A DNA stretch of 64,000 nt from Undibacterium cyanobacteriorum (GTDB lineage: Bacteria > Pseudomonadota > Gammaproteobacteria > Burkholderiales > Burkholderiaceae_D). The notes under the pieces are model-generated. The model was not told where the DNA came from and did no database searches. It worked only from the letters and a program-made list of their open reading frames with translations. The stretch is taken from contig NZ_CP133720.1 in NCBI RefSeq assembly GCF_031326225.1, forward strand, positions 3,534,001 through 3,598,000, in the 5' to 3' direction. How positions within the stretch are numbered: the stretch's first letter is position 1; the number at the start of each line of letters is the position of its first letter. Position numbers and translations under genes: made by a program. Of this stretch, positions 25,777 to 34,708 are shown one piece after another.

Positions 25777-26541
25777 ATGACCAATCCAACCGCTATTATT
25801 GCCGACGACGAAGATCTACAAAGGCTGGATCTCAAGCGCATGTTGAAGGCTGTTTGGCCCGAATTGAATATTGTTGCGGAATGCGAAGATGGTGGTGATG
25901 CACTCGACGCGATTGCGAACTTACAACCAGACATCGCTTTTCTCGACATTCGCATGCCGGAAATCAATGGCCTTGATGTGGCGCGCGCCAGTGACGGTAA
26001 GTGCCGCGTGGTCTTCACGACTGCCTTTGATAATCATGCGATCGAGGCCTTTAAGTTGGGTGCCATCGACTATCTCTTGAAACCCATTACCGACGAACGC
26101 TTACAGCAATCGATCGATCGCATCAAAGCGCAAATGGAAACCGGTGCCTTACCGCAGAATTTGATGCAAGTAATGGCGGCCTTAGATCAGAAGCTACGCG
26201 CTCCTAGCGAAGCGGAACGCATCAAATGGATCAGCGCCAGCTTAGGCAATACCATCAAATTATTTCCGATTGATGAAGTGCTGTTCTTCGAATCAGACCT
26301 ACGATATACCCGTGTTGTTAGCGCCAAAGATGAAGGTCATATTCGCACCTCGATCAAAGAACTACAAAAGGGACTCGACCCCGATCAATTCTGGCAAATC
26401 CATCGCAGTGTGATGGTCAATCCTCATGCGATTGCACGCGCAAGGCGCGATGAAATGGGAAATATTTTCGTTGAATTACGCGACCATCCTGAACAGCTGA
26501 AGGTCAGCCAGACCTATGCGTGGCGCTTTAAGAGTATGTGA
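25777..26541 (+). CDS. LytTR-family response regulator
   Basis: 254 residues. The receiver domain (1-120) has the acidic pair at 10-12, phosphorylation Asp57 in FLDIRMPEINGLDVA, TTAFD and the KP lysine in YLLKPI. The LytTR DNA-binding domain (about 160-254) is recognisable from the ISASLG, FFESDLRYTRV and FWQIHRSVMVN segments. LytTR domains bind paired imperfect direct repeats rather than helix-turn-helix operators. It is the cognate partner of the preceding kinase. The target genes are not apparent. Closely similar in design to the second regulator at 39057-39821. Confidence 0.93.
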   Translation: MTNPTAIIADDEDLQRLDLKRMLKAVWPELNIVAECEDGGDALDAIANLQPDIAFLDIRMPEINGLDVARASDGKCRVVFTTAFDNHAIEAFKLGAIDYLLKPITDERLQQSIDRIKAQMETGALPQNLMQVMAALDQKLRAPSEAERIKWISASLGNTIKLFPIDEVLFFESDLRYTRVVSAKDEGHIRTSIKELQKGLDPDQFWQIHRSVMVNPHAIARARRDEMGNIFVELRDHPEQLKVSQTYAWRFKSM

Positions 26542-26568
26542 TCCAACGCTGAAAAAACCACTCTGTCA

Positions 26569-26595
26569 GACAAGACGATAAGTCATCGTTTTGTC
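26569..26595 (+). terminator. Hairpin after the LytTR regulator gene
   Basis: 11-bp stem gacaagacgat/atcgttttgtc with one G-U pair and a 5-base loop, 28 bases after the regulator stop. The T-run lies inside the right arm rather than after it, so termination would be weak. Confidence 0.45.
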
Positions 26596-26664
26596 ATGGT
26601 ACAGTCACAAGCTTGTCAAGTAAGCACGATAAACTTCTCCTGAGTGTTAACGCAGGAGAAGCAG

Positions 26665-27270
26665 ATGCATCACAATCAAGCAGTTCATTTACATCCATTT
26701 TGGTTCACATGGTCTACCGTTTTCGCGAAGACAGCGAAAGGTCGAGAAGAAATCATACGACGCGCTGCTGGCCTGAATGTCCGTGAACGTAGCGTTTTGA
26801 TTATGCTTGATGGTATGAAACGCTTGGATCGTCTTTTACATGCATTGCCGAAAGACGAACTCGGACGTATCGTGGATCATCTCGCCAAACACAAATTGAT
26901 CGAAGTCACCGCGGTGGAAGAACAAGCTCCCGATCTCGAAGCGCATGGTGCACTCAACATGGTGGAACCAGAGGCAGCAGAACCGGCTACACTTCCTCGC
27001 CCTGCTTTTCTGTGCGATCCAAGCAAACTTCGTGAAATCAAATACTTCATGACCAGCACCGCGCAAACCTATCTCGGTCTGTTATCAGCCGACTTAATTC
27101 ATCGCATCGAGCGTGCCAGCGATGCGCCACAGTTAATGGCCGTTGTGGGGCAATGGTATTTGGCATTGCGAGACTCCAAACATGGACATCGATTCGCCTC
27201 GGCCTACATGGAAAACGTATTGGCAGCCCTGCGCGGAGAAGAAGGCGAGCTTTTGCCAAAATCGGTGTGA
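26665..27270 (+). CDS. Conserved protein of unknown function with winged-helix-like N-terminal part
   Basis: 201 residues from the ATG at 26665, chosen because AGGAGA sits directly upstream; an in-frame GTG at 26644 is less likely. I do not recognise a named family. Residues 15-75 (AKTAKGREEIIRRAAGLNVRERSVLIMLDG ...) are predicted helical and have the rhythm of a small winged-helix domain seen in uncharacterised Burkholderiales proteins. An acidic/Pro linker follows (about 90-118). The C-terminal half (about 122-195) is helical, with no catalytic motif. There is no signal peptide or membrane segment, so it is cytoplasmic. It lies between a LytTR regulator and oxyR on the same strand. A regulatory role is a guess. 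Confidence 0.6.
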   Translation: MHHNQAVHLHPFWFTWSTVFAKTAKGREEIIRRAAGLNVRERSVLIMLDGMKRLDRLLHALPKDELGRIVDHLAKHKLIEVTAVEEQAPDLEAHGALNMVEPEAAEPATLPRPAFLCDPSKLREIKYFMTSTAQTYLGLLSADLIHRIERASDAPQLMAVVGQWYLALRDSKHGHRFASAYMENVLAALRGEEGELLPKSV

Positions 27271-27467
27271 GTAATGCTGAACCTGCAAAATTGGTCCGTT
27301 TTTTATAAAATCAATTTACCTAATTATCAACAAACCTTGGCGTTCTTACCCACAGACTAAGCTTTGCTGCACTTTGACGCCACACCAGTCGAATTCTCGA
27401 AAAAATCAAGGGGAAAATTTTTGGTATAGGTGCTGACGACATGCTCGGACTATGCGAAACTTCGAGC

Positions 27468-28412
27468 ATGACACTCACAGAACTCAAATACATCGTGGCG
27501 GTGGCGCGCCAAAAACATTTTGGTCATGCGGCCGAAGCATGCTTTGTCGCACAACCAACGCTTTCGGTTGCCATCAAAAAGTTGGAAGACGAATTAGGCG
27601 TCACTATTTTCGAGCGTGGCGGCACTGAAGTCTCGACCACACCACTGGGCGCGCAAATTGTCGCGCAGGCCGAACGTGTGCTAGAGCAAACAGCAGTCAT
27701 CAAAGAAATTGCGAAACAGAACAAAGATCCGCTGAGCGGCCCTTTCCGCCTCGGTATTATCTACACGATTGGCCCTTATTTGCTGCCCACCTTGGTCAAA
27801 ACGATGATCGATCGCGTACCGCAAATGCCCTTGGTTTTGCAGGAAAATTTCACCGTCAAACTCATGGAATTACTGCGTCAAGGCGAACTCGATGCAGCCA
27901 TCATGGCACTGCCATTGCCGGATCAAGGCATGATGGTGCAAGCCCTATACGATGAGCCTTTCATGGTCGCCGTACCGAAAGAGCATCCTTGGTCAGACCG
28001 CGAATCGGTCTCGGCTCAAGAACTCAAATCTGAAACCATGCTGTTACTCGGCAACGGCCATTGTTTCCGCGATCAAGTACTCGAAGTCTGTCCGGAGATG
28101 GCGCGCTTTTCTACGGCCAACGATGGCATTGCCCGCACCTTCGAAGGTTCTTCACTAGAGACCATCCGCCATATGGTGGCCTCGGGGATCGGTATCACCG
28201 TATTACCACGTGCCTCCATCCATGATCTCGGCGCCAAAGACAGCATGCTGCGCTACATACCGTTCAGTGATCGCGCACCGGATCGACGCGTCGTCATTGC
28301 ATGGCGCAAGAGCTTCACCCGCCAAGCGGCGATCGAGGCCATTCGACAAGCCGTATTGGCCTGTGGACTTGCCGGTGTCAACATGGTGGATGAACCCGCC
28401 AGCCCGCAATAA
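27468..28412 (+). CDS. oxyR: Hydrogen peroxide-responsive LysR-type regulator OxyR
   Basis: 314 residues from the ATG at 27468, which gives the usual N-terminus MTLTELKYIVAVA; the frame is open upstream to 27441. The LysR helix-turn-helix covers residues 1-60 (HFGHAAEACFVAQPTLSVAIKKLEDELGV). The peroxide-sensing cysteines fall exactly at Cys199 and Cys208 (GHCFRDQVLEVCPE), as in E. coli OxyR. Disulfide formation between them switches on antioxidant genes. A catalase or ahp gene is not adjacent. A glutathione peroxidase lies 5 kb downstream but in a separate transcript. Confidence 0.96.
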   Translation: MTLTELKYIVAVARQKHFGHAAEACFVAQPTLSVAIKKLEDELGVTIFERGGTEVSTTPLGAQIVAQAERVLEQTAVIKEIAKQNKDPLSGPFRLGIIYTIGPYLLPTLVKTMIDRVPQMPLVLQENFTVKLMELLRQGELDAAIMALPLPDQGMMVQALYDEPFMVAVPKEHPWSDRESVSAQELKSETMLLLGNGHCFRDQVLEVCPEMARFSTANDGIARTFEGSSLETIRHMVASGIGITVLPRASIHDLGAKDSMLRYIPFSDRAPDRRVVIAWRKSFTRQAAIEAIRQAVLACGLAGVNMVDEPASPQ

Positions 28413-28473
28413 AGCGTACTTCCTTTGTTGACGCGCACCCTGTGCCACATCGCGCCTTAGCTCGCTCCTGTTT

Positions 28474-28479
28474 TATAAT
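28474..28479 (+). promoter_or_regulatory. ubiA: -10 element of ubiA
   Basis: Perfect TATAAT at 28474-28479, about 30 bases before the ubiA ATG. There is no good -35 at the right distance, so activity may depend on upstream contacts. Confidence 0.55.
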
Positions 28480-28508
28480 GTGCGCTTTGAATTGACGCTT
28501 ACAAGCTT

Positions 28509-29375
28509 ATGCAAGCTCTACGCCAACGCCTTCATTGGTATGTCAAACTGGTCAGGCTCGACAAACCGATCGGCATCCTTCTCTTACTATGGCCTACTCT
28601 GAACGCCTTATGGTTAGCCAGTGAGGGAATCCCTGATTGGAAAATTTTAGGGATCTTTTGCCTAGGAACAGCCTTGATGCGTTCGGCCGGTTGTGCGATT
28701 AACGACTACGCCGACCGCGATTTTGATAAGCACGTCAAACGTACGGCAGAGCGCCCCATCACCAGCGGCAAAATCAGTGGCAAAGAAGCAGTCATGGTGG
28801 CGGTGATATTGGCCTTGATTTCATTTGCTTTGATCCTGCCGCTGAATGCATTGACCAAACAGCTCTCAGTCGCCGCAGTAATCGTCGCTGGTAGTTATCC
28901 CTACTTCAAACGATTCTTCGCCATCCCACAGGCCTATTTGGGAATTGCCTTTGGTTTTGGGATTCCTATGGCCTATGCCTCTATCCAAAATCAAGTGCCA
29001 GCGGTGGCGTGGTATTTATTGATCGCCAATGTGTTTTGGGCGATTGCATACGATACCGAATACGCAATGGTCGATCGTGATGATGATCTCAAAATCGGCA
29101 TCAAAACCTCGGCCATTACTTTCGGAGGCTTTGATGTCGCCGCTGTCATGCTAAGTTATGCCATCAGTTTCGCCATCATCGCCTACTGCGGCATTTTGCT
29201 ACAGCGCAGTTGGCCTTACTTCGCTGGCATCGTGGTCGCTACAGGCATCGCGCTCTATCACTATTTCTTAATCCGAGGACGCGAACGCATGGCCTGCTTT
29301 TATGCCTTCCGTCACAATAACTGGGTAGGCGCGGCTATTTTTGCTGGTGTGGCTTTGGATTTTGTGCTTGGCTAA
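28509..29375 (+). CDS. ubiA: 4-hydroxybenzoate polyprenyltransferase
   Basis: 288 residues, normal length. This inner-membrane enzyme attaches the isoprenoid tail to 4-hydroxybenzoate in ubiquinone synthesis. About eight membrane helices are present. The first Asp-rich motif is in CAINDYADRDFDKHVKRTAERP, with the substrate/Mg site N-D-x3-D, and the second is DTEYAMVDRDDDLKIG. The ATG is at 28509. No ubiC (chorismate lyase) adjoins. It is convergent with proC, eight bases apart, without a visible terminator. Confidence 0.96.
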   Translation: MQALRQRLHWYVKLVRLDKPIGILLLLWPTLNALWLASEGIPDWKILGIFCLGTALMRSAGCAINDYADRDFDKHVKRTAERPITSGKISGKEAVMVAVILALISFALILPLNALTKQLSVAAVIVAGSYPYFKRFFAIPQAYLGIAFGFGIPMAYASIQNQVPAVAWYLLIANVFWAIAYDTEYAMVDRDDDLKIGIKTSAITFGGFDVAAVMLSYAISFAIIAYCGILLQRSWPYFAGIVVATGIALYHYFLIRGRERMACFYAFRHNNWVGAAIFAGVALDFVLG

Positions 29376-29383
29376 CTGAGTGA

Positions 29384-30223
29384 TCAGGTCGTCGATGAGG
29401 CGTCTTCACCAAACTCATCACCCAATTCACGCCCGCGCTCGGCAGCAGCTTTGATCGCCTTGGCGACGATGGCCTTGGTTTGGCTCTCTTCAAAACTACA
29501 TAGCGCGGCATACGTCGTACCGCCTTTCGAGGTTACCCGTTCGCGTAAAACCGAAACTGGTTCACTCGATTCCACCGCCAATTGCGCGGCTCCGCGCACG
29601 GTTTGTAGAACCAAGGTATTCGCATCTTGCGCAGAAAAGCCTAAGGCCATCGCCGCTTCTTGCATGGCTTCGATGAAGTAGAACACATAGGCTGGACCGC
29701 TACCTGAAACAGCAGTGACTGCATCGATCATCGCTTCATTCTCGACCCAGACGGTCTTACCCACGGCTTGCATAATGGTTTCAGTGTGCTGGCGTTGCTC
29801 GGCATTGAGAGCTTCCAAGGCAAACAAGCCACTCATACCCAGACCGAGCATGGCCGGTGTATTCGGCATCGCACGCGCGATCACCGCATAGCCACCTAAC
29901 CAGCGTGAGATGTCAGTGGCACGAATGCCAGCAGCAACCGACAACAACAATTGTTGCTTCAAAAATGGGGCGAAACTTTGTACTACTTCACGCATGTTTT
30001 GCGGTTTCACCGCAAACACCACCACGTCCATTTCGCTCAATTGTTGATCCATCTGAGCGGCCGTGGAAACGCCAAACTGCTGAGTAAGTCTTTGCAACCC
30101 CTCAGTGTTCACATCCACCACGTGAATTTGTTGCGCGTGATCGACCAATTTCAACAGTCCACCAATCAAAGCGGACGCCATATTGCCGCCGCCGATAAAA
30201 CCAATTTTCACATCAGACCGCAT
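29384..30223 (-). CDS. proC: Pyrroline-5-carboxylate reductase
   Basis: 279 residues from the ATG at 30223. GGGAAGAG stands upstream and MRSDVKIGFIGGGNMASALIGG is the standard N-terminus; the frame itself is open to 30301. It reduces pyrroline-5-carboxylate to proline with NAD(P)H. Visible are the Rossmann GFIGGGNM, VFAVKPQ, RAMPNTPA and the C-terminal helical domain with AVSGSGPAYVFYFIEAM and VTSKGGTT. The start lies inside the yggS end (11-base overlap), so the two are co-translated. The yggS-proC pair is common in proteobacteria. Confidence 0.96.
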   Translation of the reverse strand: MRSDVKIGFIGGGNMASALIGGLLKLVDHAQQIHVVDVNTEGLQRLTQQFGVSTAAQMDQQLSEMDVVVFAVKPQNMREVVQSFAPFLKQQLLLSVAAGIRATDISRWLGGYAVIARAMPNTPAMLGLGMSGLFALEALNAEQRQHTETIMQAVGKTVWVENEAMIDAVTAVSGSGPAYVFYFIEAMQEAAMALGFSAQDANTLVLQTVRGAAQLAVESSEPVSVLRERVTSKGGTTYAALCSFEESQTKAIVAKAIKAAAERGRELGDEFGEDASSTT

Positions 30224-30944
30224 AATTTCTCTTCCCAAAAATGGCACTTCCAATTCTGACCATCGTACTACCTTCGGCGACGGCGGCGGCGAGATCGCCA
30301 CTCATGCCCATCGACAAAGTATCAACCGAGATACCCGCCGCCACCAATCTCTGCGACAAGGATGCCAATGCCGCAAAAGCGCGCCGTTGTTGCGCTTCGT
30401 CCTCGCTGGCTTCAGGCACCGCCATTAGGCCGCGTAAGCGTAATCGCGGCAGGCTTTGTACGTAGCGTGCCAGCTCCAAACACTGTTCTGGTGCTACCCC
30501 ACTCTTGCTGGCTTCCCCACTAATATTCACCTGCAGACAAACATTCAATGCCGGGAGATGATCAGGTCGCTGCTCTGATAAGCGGTGTGCAATCTTATCG
30601 CGTTCAATCGAATGTACCCAAGCGAAGTTTTCAGCGATTAGGCGTGTTTTATTACTCTGAATCGGACCGATAAAATGCCATTCAATCGCAGCACTTGATG
30701 TGTTTGCACCGAACTCTTGCGCCTGCGATAGTTGTTGAACACGGGCTATTTTGTCGACGGCCTCTTGCACGTAATTTTCACCAAATGCACCTTGCCCAGC
30801 TTGCCAAGCGCTTAACACATCTTCGGCAGGAAATGTCTTAGAAACTGCCAATAAAGCAATATCAGTTGGATTCCTGCCAAAGCGCTGCGCTGCCTGTGCG
30901 ATTGCCTGGTGTACGGCTTGCAAGTTTTCGGAAATTAAGGACAT
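30213..30944 (-). CDS. yggS: PLP homeostasis protein (YggS/PROSC family)
   Basis: 243 residues from the ATG at 30944 (MSLISENLQAVHQAIAQAAQRFGR, the family N-terminus); the frame is open to 31022. It is a fold-type III, alanine-racemase-like barrel that binds pyridoxal phosphate without known catalysis and keeps PLP and amino-acid pools in balance. The PLP lysine is in LLAVSKTFPAE near the N-terminus, and HFIGPIQSNKTR is conserved. The C-terminal MGMSGDLAAAVAEGSTMVRIGSAIFG forms the phosphate-binding region. It overlaps proC by 11 bases and is divergent from pilT. Confidence 0.95.
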   Translation of the reverse strand: MSLISENLQAVHQAIAQAAQRFGRNPTDIALLAVSKTFPAEDVLSAWQAGQGAFGENYVQEAVDKIARVQQLSQAQEFGANTSSAAIEWHFIGPIQSNKTRLIAENFAWVHSIERDKIAHRLSEQRPDHLPALNVCLQVNISGEASKSGVAPEQCLELARYVQSLPRLRLRGLMAVPEASEDEAQQRRAFAALASLSQRLVAAGISVDTLSMGMSGDLAAAVAEGSTMVRIGSAIFGKRNYAV

Positions 30945-31132
30945 AATCAACGAATCAAATGATTTTTTGGATATCGAAGAGAAGTCGCCAACCAAGCTCA
31001 GCGGTTGAGTTCCTCGCTTCAATCAATCTAGTCAAGTTGTGCTTCATTATTGGTGCTTCACAGGCTCATCGCAAAATACTTCTTTGTGCGTTGTGATGTT
31101 TTGTAAAGCTTTGAAATAGTATTGGATTATAA

Positions 31133-32176
31133 ATGGACATCTCAGAACTTCTCGCATTTTCGGTAAAGAATAACGCATCCGATCTTCATCTCTCTTCCGG
31201 TTTGCCTCCGATGATTCGCGTACACGGTGATGTTCGCCGTATCAATTTGCCACCGCTCGAGCACAAAGATGTGCATGCCTTGATTTACGACATTATGAAT
31301 GACGGCCAGCGCAAGCAATACGAAGAGAATCTGGAGTGTGACTTTTCCTTCGCGATCCCTGGTCTGGCCCGTTTCCGTGTTAACGCTTTCAACCAAGAGC
31401 GTGGTGCCGCTGCCGTTATGCGTACGATTCCATCCAAGATTCTCAGCCTTGAGCAGCTGAATGCGCCAAAGTGCTTCGCCGAATTCTCGCTCAAAGCACG
31501 CGGCTTAGTGTTAGTGACAGGTCCAACCGGTTCCGGTAAATCGACCACCTTGGCGGGTATGGTGAACCATGTCAACGAAAACGAGTACGGCCATATCCTG
31601 ACCGTCGAAGATCCTATCGAATTCGTGCACGACTCTAAGAAGTGTCTGATTAACCAACGTGAAGTCGGGCCACATACCCACTCCTTCTCAAACGCTTTGC
31701 GTTCCGCCTTACGTGAAGATCCTGACGTGATTCTGGTGGGTGAGTTGCGTGACTTAGAGACGATTCGTTTGGCGTTGACTGCTGCGGAGACCGGCCACTT
31801 GGTCTTCGGAACCTTGCATACCTCATCCGCTGCCAAAACGATTGACCGTATTATCGACGTCTTCCCAGCCGAAGAAAAAGAGATGGTCCGTGCGATGTTG
31901 TCTGAATCTTTACAAGCGGTTATTTCGCAGACGCTATTAAAAACCAAAGATGGATCTGGTCGTGTAGCAGCTCATGAAATTATGGTCGGCACACCGGCGA
32001 TTCGTAACTTGATTCGTGAAGCCAAGATTGCGCAAATGTATTCTGCGATCCAAACGGGTAGCAATGTGGGCATGCAAACCCTGGATCAAAATCTTTCTGA
32101 TTTGGTTCGTCGTAATGTGATTTCAGCATCAACAGCACGTGCTGCGGCGAAGATTCCAGAAAACTTCCCGGGCTAA
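31133..32176 (+). CDS. pilT: Type IV pilus retraction ATPase PilT
   Basis: 347 residues, normal length. This cytoplasmic hexameric ATPase depolymerises type IV pili and so powers twitching motility and DNA uptake. The N-terminal PAS-like domain begins MDISELLAFSVKNNASDLHLSSG. Walker A GPTGSGKST is at 130-138. Walker B and Asp/His boxes are in DPDVILVGELRDLETI and TGHLVFGTLHTSSA. The C-terminal retraction motif AIRNLIRE is present, which separates PilT from PilB. There is no obvious ribosome-binding site before the ATG. It is followed 42 bases later by pilU; no pilin genes are in the window. Confidence 0.97.
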   Translation: MDISELLAFSVKNNASDLHLSSGLPPMIRVHGDVRRINLPPLEHKDVHALIYDIMNDGQRKQYEENLECDFSFAIPGLARFRVNAFNQERGAAAVMRTIPSKILSLEQLNAPKCFAEFSLKARGLVLVTGPTGSGKSTTLAGMVNHVNENEYGHILTVEDPIEFVHDSKKCLINQREVGPHTHSFSNALRSALREDPDVILVGELRDLETIRLALTAAETGHLVFGTLHTSSAAKTIDRIIDVFPAEEKEMVRAMLSESLQAVISQTLLKTKDGSGRVAAHEIMVGTPAIRNLIREAKIAQMYSAIQTGSNVGMQTLDQNLSDLVRRNVISASTARAAAKIPENFPG

Positions 32177-32218
32177 TTTTTCATCATTTAACGTACACCG
32201 TATCACCAAGGAATTAAC

Positions 32219-33355
32219 ATGGAACGCGATCAGGCCACCAAGTTTATGAACGATTTGCTCAAGCTGATGTTGAGCAAAAATGGTTCCGATCTTTTTATCA
32301 CGGCCGACTTCCCTCCCGCCTTTAAAATCGATGGCAAAGTGACGCCAGTATCCAATCAAGTACTAACCTCAGCCCACACCATCGATTTGGCGCGGGCCAT
32401 CATGAACGACCGTCAAGCCTCTGAATTTGAATCAACTAAGGAATGTAACTTTGCGATTAATCCACCGGGCTTAGGGCGTTTCCGTGTCTCCGCTTTCCTA
32501 CAACAAGGTAAAGTCGGTATGGTTCTTCGTACCATTACTTCTGCGATTCCGACCTTTGAAGAACTACGTTTGCCGCCACAACTCAAAGATATTGCCATGA
32601 CCAAGCGCGGTCTGGTGATCATGGTCGGTGCGACCGGTTCTGGTAAATCCACCACGCTCGCTGCGATGGTAGGCCACCGCAATGCCAACAGCTACGGCCA
32701 CATCATCACCATTGAAGATCCAATTGAATATGTCCACCCACATGGCAATTGCATCATCACCCAACGTGAAGTCGGTATCGATACCGATGATTGGGAAATC
32801 GCATTGAAAAACACTTTGCGTCAAGCCCCAGATGTCATTCAAATCGGTGAGATTCGCTCACGCGAAACCATGGATTTAGCGATTGCCTTCGCTGAAACTG
32901 GTCACTTGTGCTTAGCCACCTTGCACGCCAACAGCGCCAACCAAGCACTTGACCGTATGATCAACTTCTTCCCAGAAGAGCGACGTCAACAGCTATTAAT
33001 GGATTTATCACTCAACTTAAAGGCGGTCATTTCTCAGCGTTTGGTTCCAATGCGTCTTCAAAAAGGCCGCGTTGCCGCCATCGAAATTATGATCAACAGC
33101 CCATTGATCTCGGACCTCATTTTCAAAGGTGACGTCCATGAGATCAAAGAAATCATGAAGAAATCGGAAGAGCTCGGCATGATGACCTTTGACAAAGCTT
33201 TGTTCGATCTGCACGAAGCCGATCTCATCTCTTACGAAGATGCCTTGCGTAATGCCGACTCTGTCAATGAATTGCGCCTTGCGATTAAGTTGAAAGGCAA
33301 GGACGCCAGCAATCGTGATTTGTCGGCCGGCACCCATCATTTGGGGATTGTGTGA
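32219..33355 (+). CDS. pilU: Type IV pilus accessory retraction ATPase PilU
   Basis: 378 residues. A PilT paralogue that assists PilT in forceful retraction. It shows Walker A GATGSGKST, IITIEDPIEYVH, the Asp box in VIQIGEIRSRETMDLAIAFAETGHL and the His box in TLHANSANQALDR. Its longer C-terminus and the variant AIEIMINSPLISDLI, in place of the PilT AIRNLIRE, mark it as PilU. AGGAA precedes the ATG. The stop overlaps the GTG of the following glutathione peroxidase gene by four bases. Confidence 0.96.
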   Translation: MERDQATKFMNDLLKLMLSKNGSDLFITADFPPAFKIDGKVTPVSNQVLTSAHTIDLARAIMNDRQASEFESTKECNFAINPPGLGRFRVSAFLQQGKVGMVLRTITSAIPTFEELRLPPQLKDIAMTKRGLVIMVGATGSGKSTTLAAMVGHRNANSYGHIITIEDPIEYVHPHGNCIITQREVGIDTDDWEIALKNTLRQAPDVIQIGEIRSRETMDLAIAFAETGHLCLATLHANSANQALDRMINFFPEERRQQLLMDLSLNLKAVISQRLVPMRLQKGRVAAIEIMINSPLISDLIFKGDVHEIKEIMKKSEELGMMTFDKALFDLHEADLISYEDALRNADSVNELRLAIKLKGKDASNRDLSAGTHHLGIV

Positions 33356-33846
33356 GGCTGCCAGAATTTGAGCTAAGCACCCTGTCCGGAGAAGCGCGCA
33401 ATCTCAGTGATTTTCCGGGCAAAGCATGGTTGATCGTGAATACTGCAAGTCATTGCGCGTTCACCAAACAATACGCAGCACTTGAACAATTGCATCAAGA
33501 ATTTGCTGCGCGAGGTTTAGTGATCATGGGCTTCCCTTGCGACCAATTTGGTCATCAAGAACCCGGCGATCATGCGGAAATCGCGCAGTTCTGCCAGCGC
33601 AATTTTGGTGTCAGTTTTCCTATGTTCGCCAAGACCGATGTGAATGGTGAGCGAACACATCCACTGTTTCGTTTTCTAAAAGAAAAGGCCCCAGGTTTGC
33701 TCGGCAGTCATGCGATCAAATGGAATTTCACTAAGTTCTTGTTTGTACCTGAACAAAACCAAGTATTACGTTATGCACCATTATTCCCGCCAAACCTACT
33801 GCGTAAAAAAATTGGTACCATATTGACAAAACCAATCGATGGTTAG
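33352..33846 (+). CDS. Glutathione peroxidase family protein
   Basis: 164 residues starting at GTG 33352, inside the pilU stop (GTGA). It reduces hydroperoxides using glutathione or, in many bacterial members, thioredoxin. The peroxidatic cysteine is Cys35 in NTASHCAFT (usual NTASxCGFT). The FPCDQFGHQEPG loop carries the catalytic Gln with Asp replacing the common Asn. KWNFTKFL supplies the catalytic Trp and Asn. No signal peptide, so it is cytoplasmic. The coupling to pilU is unusual but probably only reflects compact gene order. It belongs to the non-selenium type. Confidence 0.93.
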   Translation: MRLPEFELSTLSGEARNLSDFPGKAWLIVNTASHCAFTKQYAALEQLHQEFAARGLVIMGFPCDQFGHQEPGDHAEIAQFCQRNFGVSFPMFAKTDVNGERTHPLFRFLKEKAPGLLGSHAIKWNFTKFLFVPEQNQVLRYAPLFPPNLLRKKIGTILTKPIDG

Positions 33847-34189
33847 GAATTAGAGTAAGCTCACATTCTTTTGAAATACGCATCATTTTTTACAGGGCAC
33901 TAAATCGTTTTTAACAGCATGTTGCTAGGCAGCTCGTCCTCCAAAATATGCTGATTTGCCAATTTCGTTTTCCTCAAAATTGTGATTCCTTTGCCGTTTT
34001 AGGAGATCGATTTAGCGCTCGCTGCACGATACAATTGCACGATAAAATTTGCGCGATACATTGGAAAAGTTCAACGGTAATGCTCAACTCGACCCGCATA
34101 AAAGCATGACGCTACTCTGAGAACACAAAAATTCCATTGAAACGAAGTGACTCCTTAAACTTTTCAGCACTCAGAATAGAGGCACTCTT
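33847..34189 (+). other. 343-bp intergenic region
   Basis: Lies between the glutathione peroxidase and the DUF4124-like gene. No open frame with a start and ribosome-binding site, no strong hairpin with a T-tract and no repeat is visible. It presumably contains the promoter of the downstream small secreted protein. Confidence 0.4.
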
Positions 34190-34660
34190 ATGAAACATTT
34201 TAAAGTTGCATGCGCGACCGCTTTCTGTATTTTCTTCAGTTCAAGTACGTGCGCTCAAATTCTCGAATGCCGTGACGAAAATGGAAAAAAAATGTTCGCC
34301 ACTGTTTGCCCCAAGGGCTTCACGCAAGCACGCGAAGTGGAAATACTAAAACCGCCCACTGAACCTAAAGATGCTGGCGTTGCACGTGCCAAGACAATGA
34401 AAAAATTACTCGAGAAAGATGCGGAATATCGCACTCGGGTCGAACAGCAAGCGGTACTTGATGGAATTGAGCGTGACAAACAAAGAAAAATCGCCGATGC
34501 CTGCTACGAAGAAAGAAAGAAACTCAAAAGCTTGTTAGTCGAAGGCCCATACGAAACGGGGAAGGATCGCGATGGCAATCCTACCTTCATGGATGAGCAA
34601 ACCCGTCAGGAAAAAATTAAGGCGCTCAACGAAAAACTCAAACAGTGCCCGGCAGAGTGA
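34190..34660 (+). CDS. Small secreted DUF4124-like protein
   Basis: 156 residues. The signal peptide covers residues 1-22, with the likely cut after SSTCA. The mature N-terminus QILECRDENGKKMFATVCPKG follows the DUF4124 pattern of a short Tyr/Cys-containing beta unit with paired cysteines. The rest is helical and highly charged (Lys/Glu/Arg), ending in a coiled-coil-like stretch. Function unknown; periplasmic. AGAGG precedes the ATG. It has no clear operon partner, though the ZIP transporter gene follows within about 50-120 bases. Confidence 0.75.
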   Translation: MKHFKVACATAFCIFFSSSTCAQILECRDENGKKMFATVCPKGFTQAREVEILKPPTEPKDAGVARAKTMKKLLEKDAEYRTRVEQQAVLDGIERDKQRKIADACYEERKKLKSLLVEGPYETGKDRDGNPTFMDEQTRQEKIKALNEKLKQCPAE

Positions 34661-34708
34661 TGCCACGGCGTGATGCATCGATAAAAGGGCACCGATCAAC
34701 CCAACGGT

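Noticed and set aside
31285..31947. 220-residue minus-strand frame opposite pilT
   Set aside because: Antisense shadow of a strongly conserved ATPase gene; no recognisable domain.
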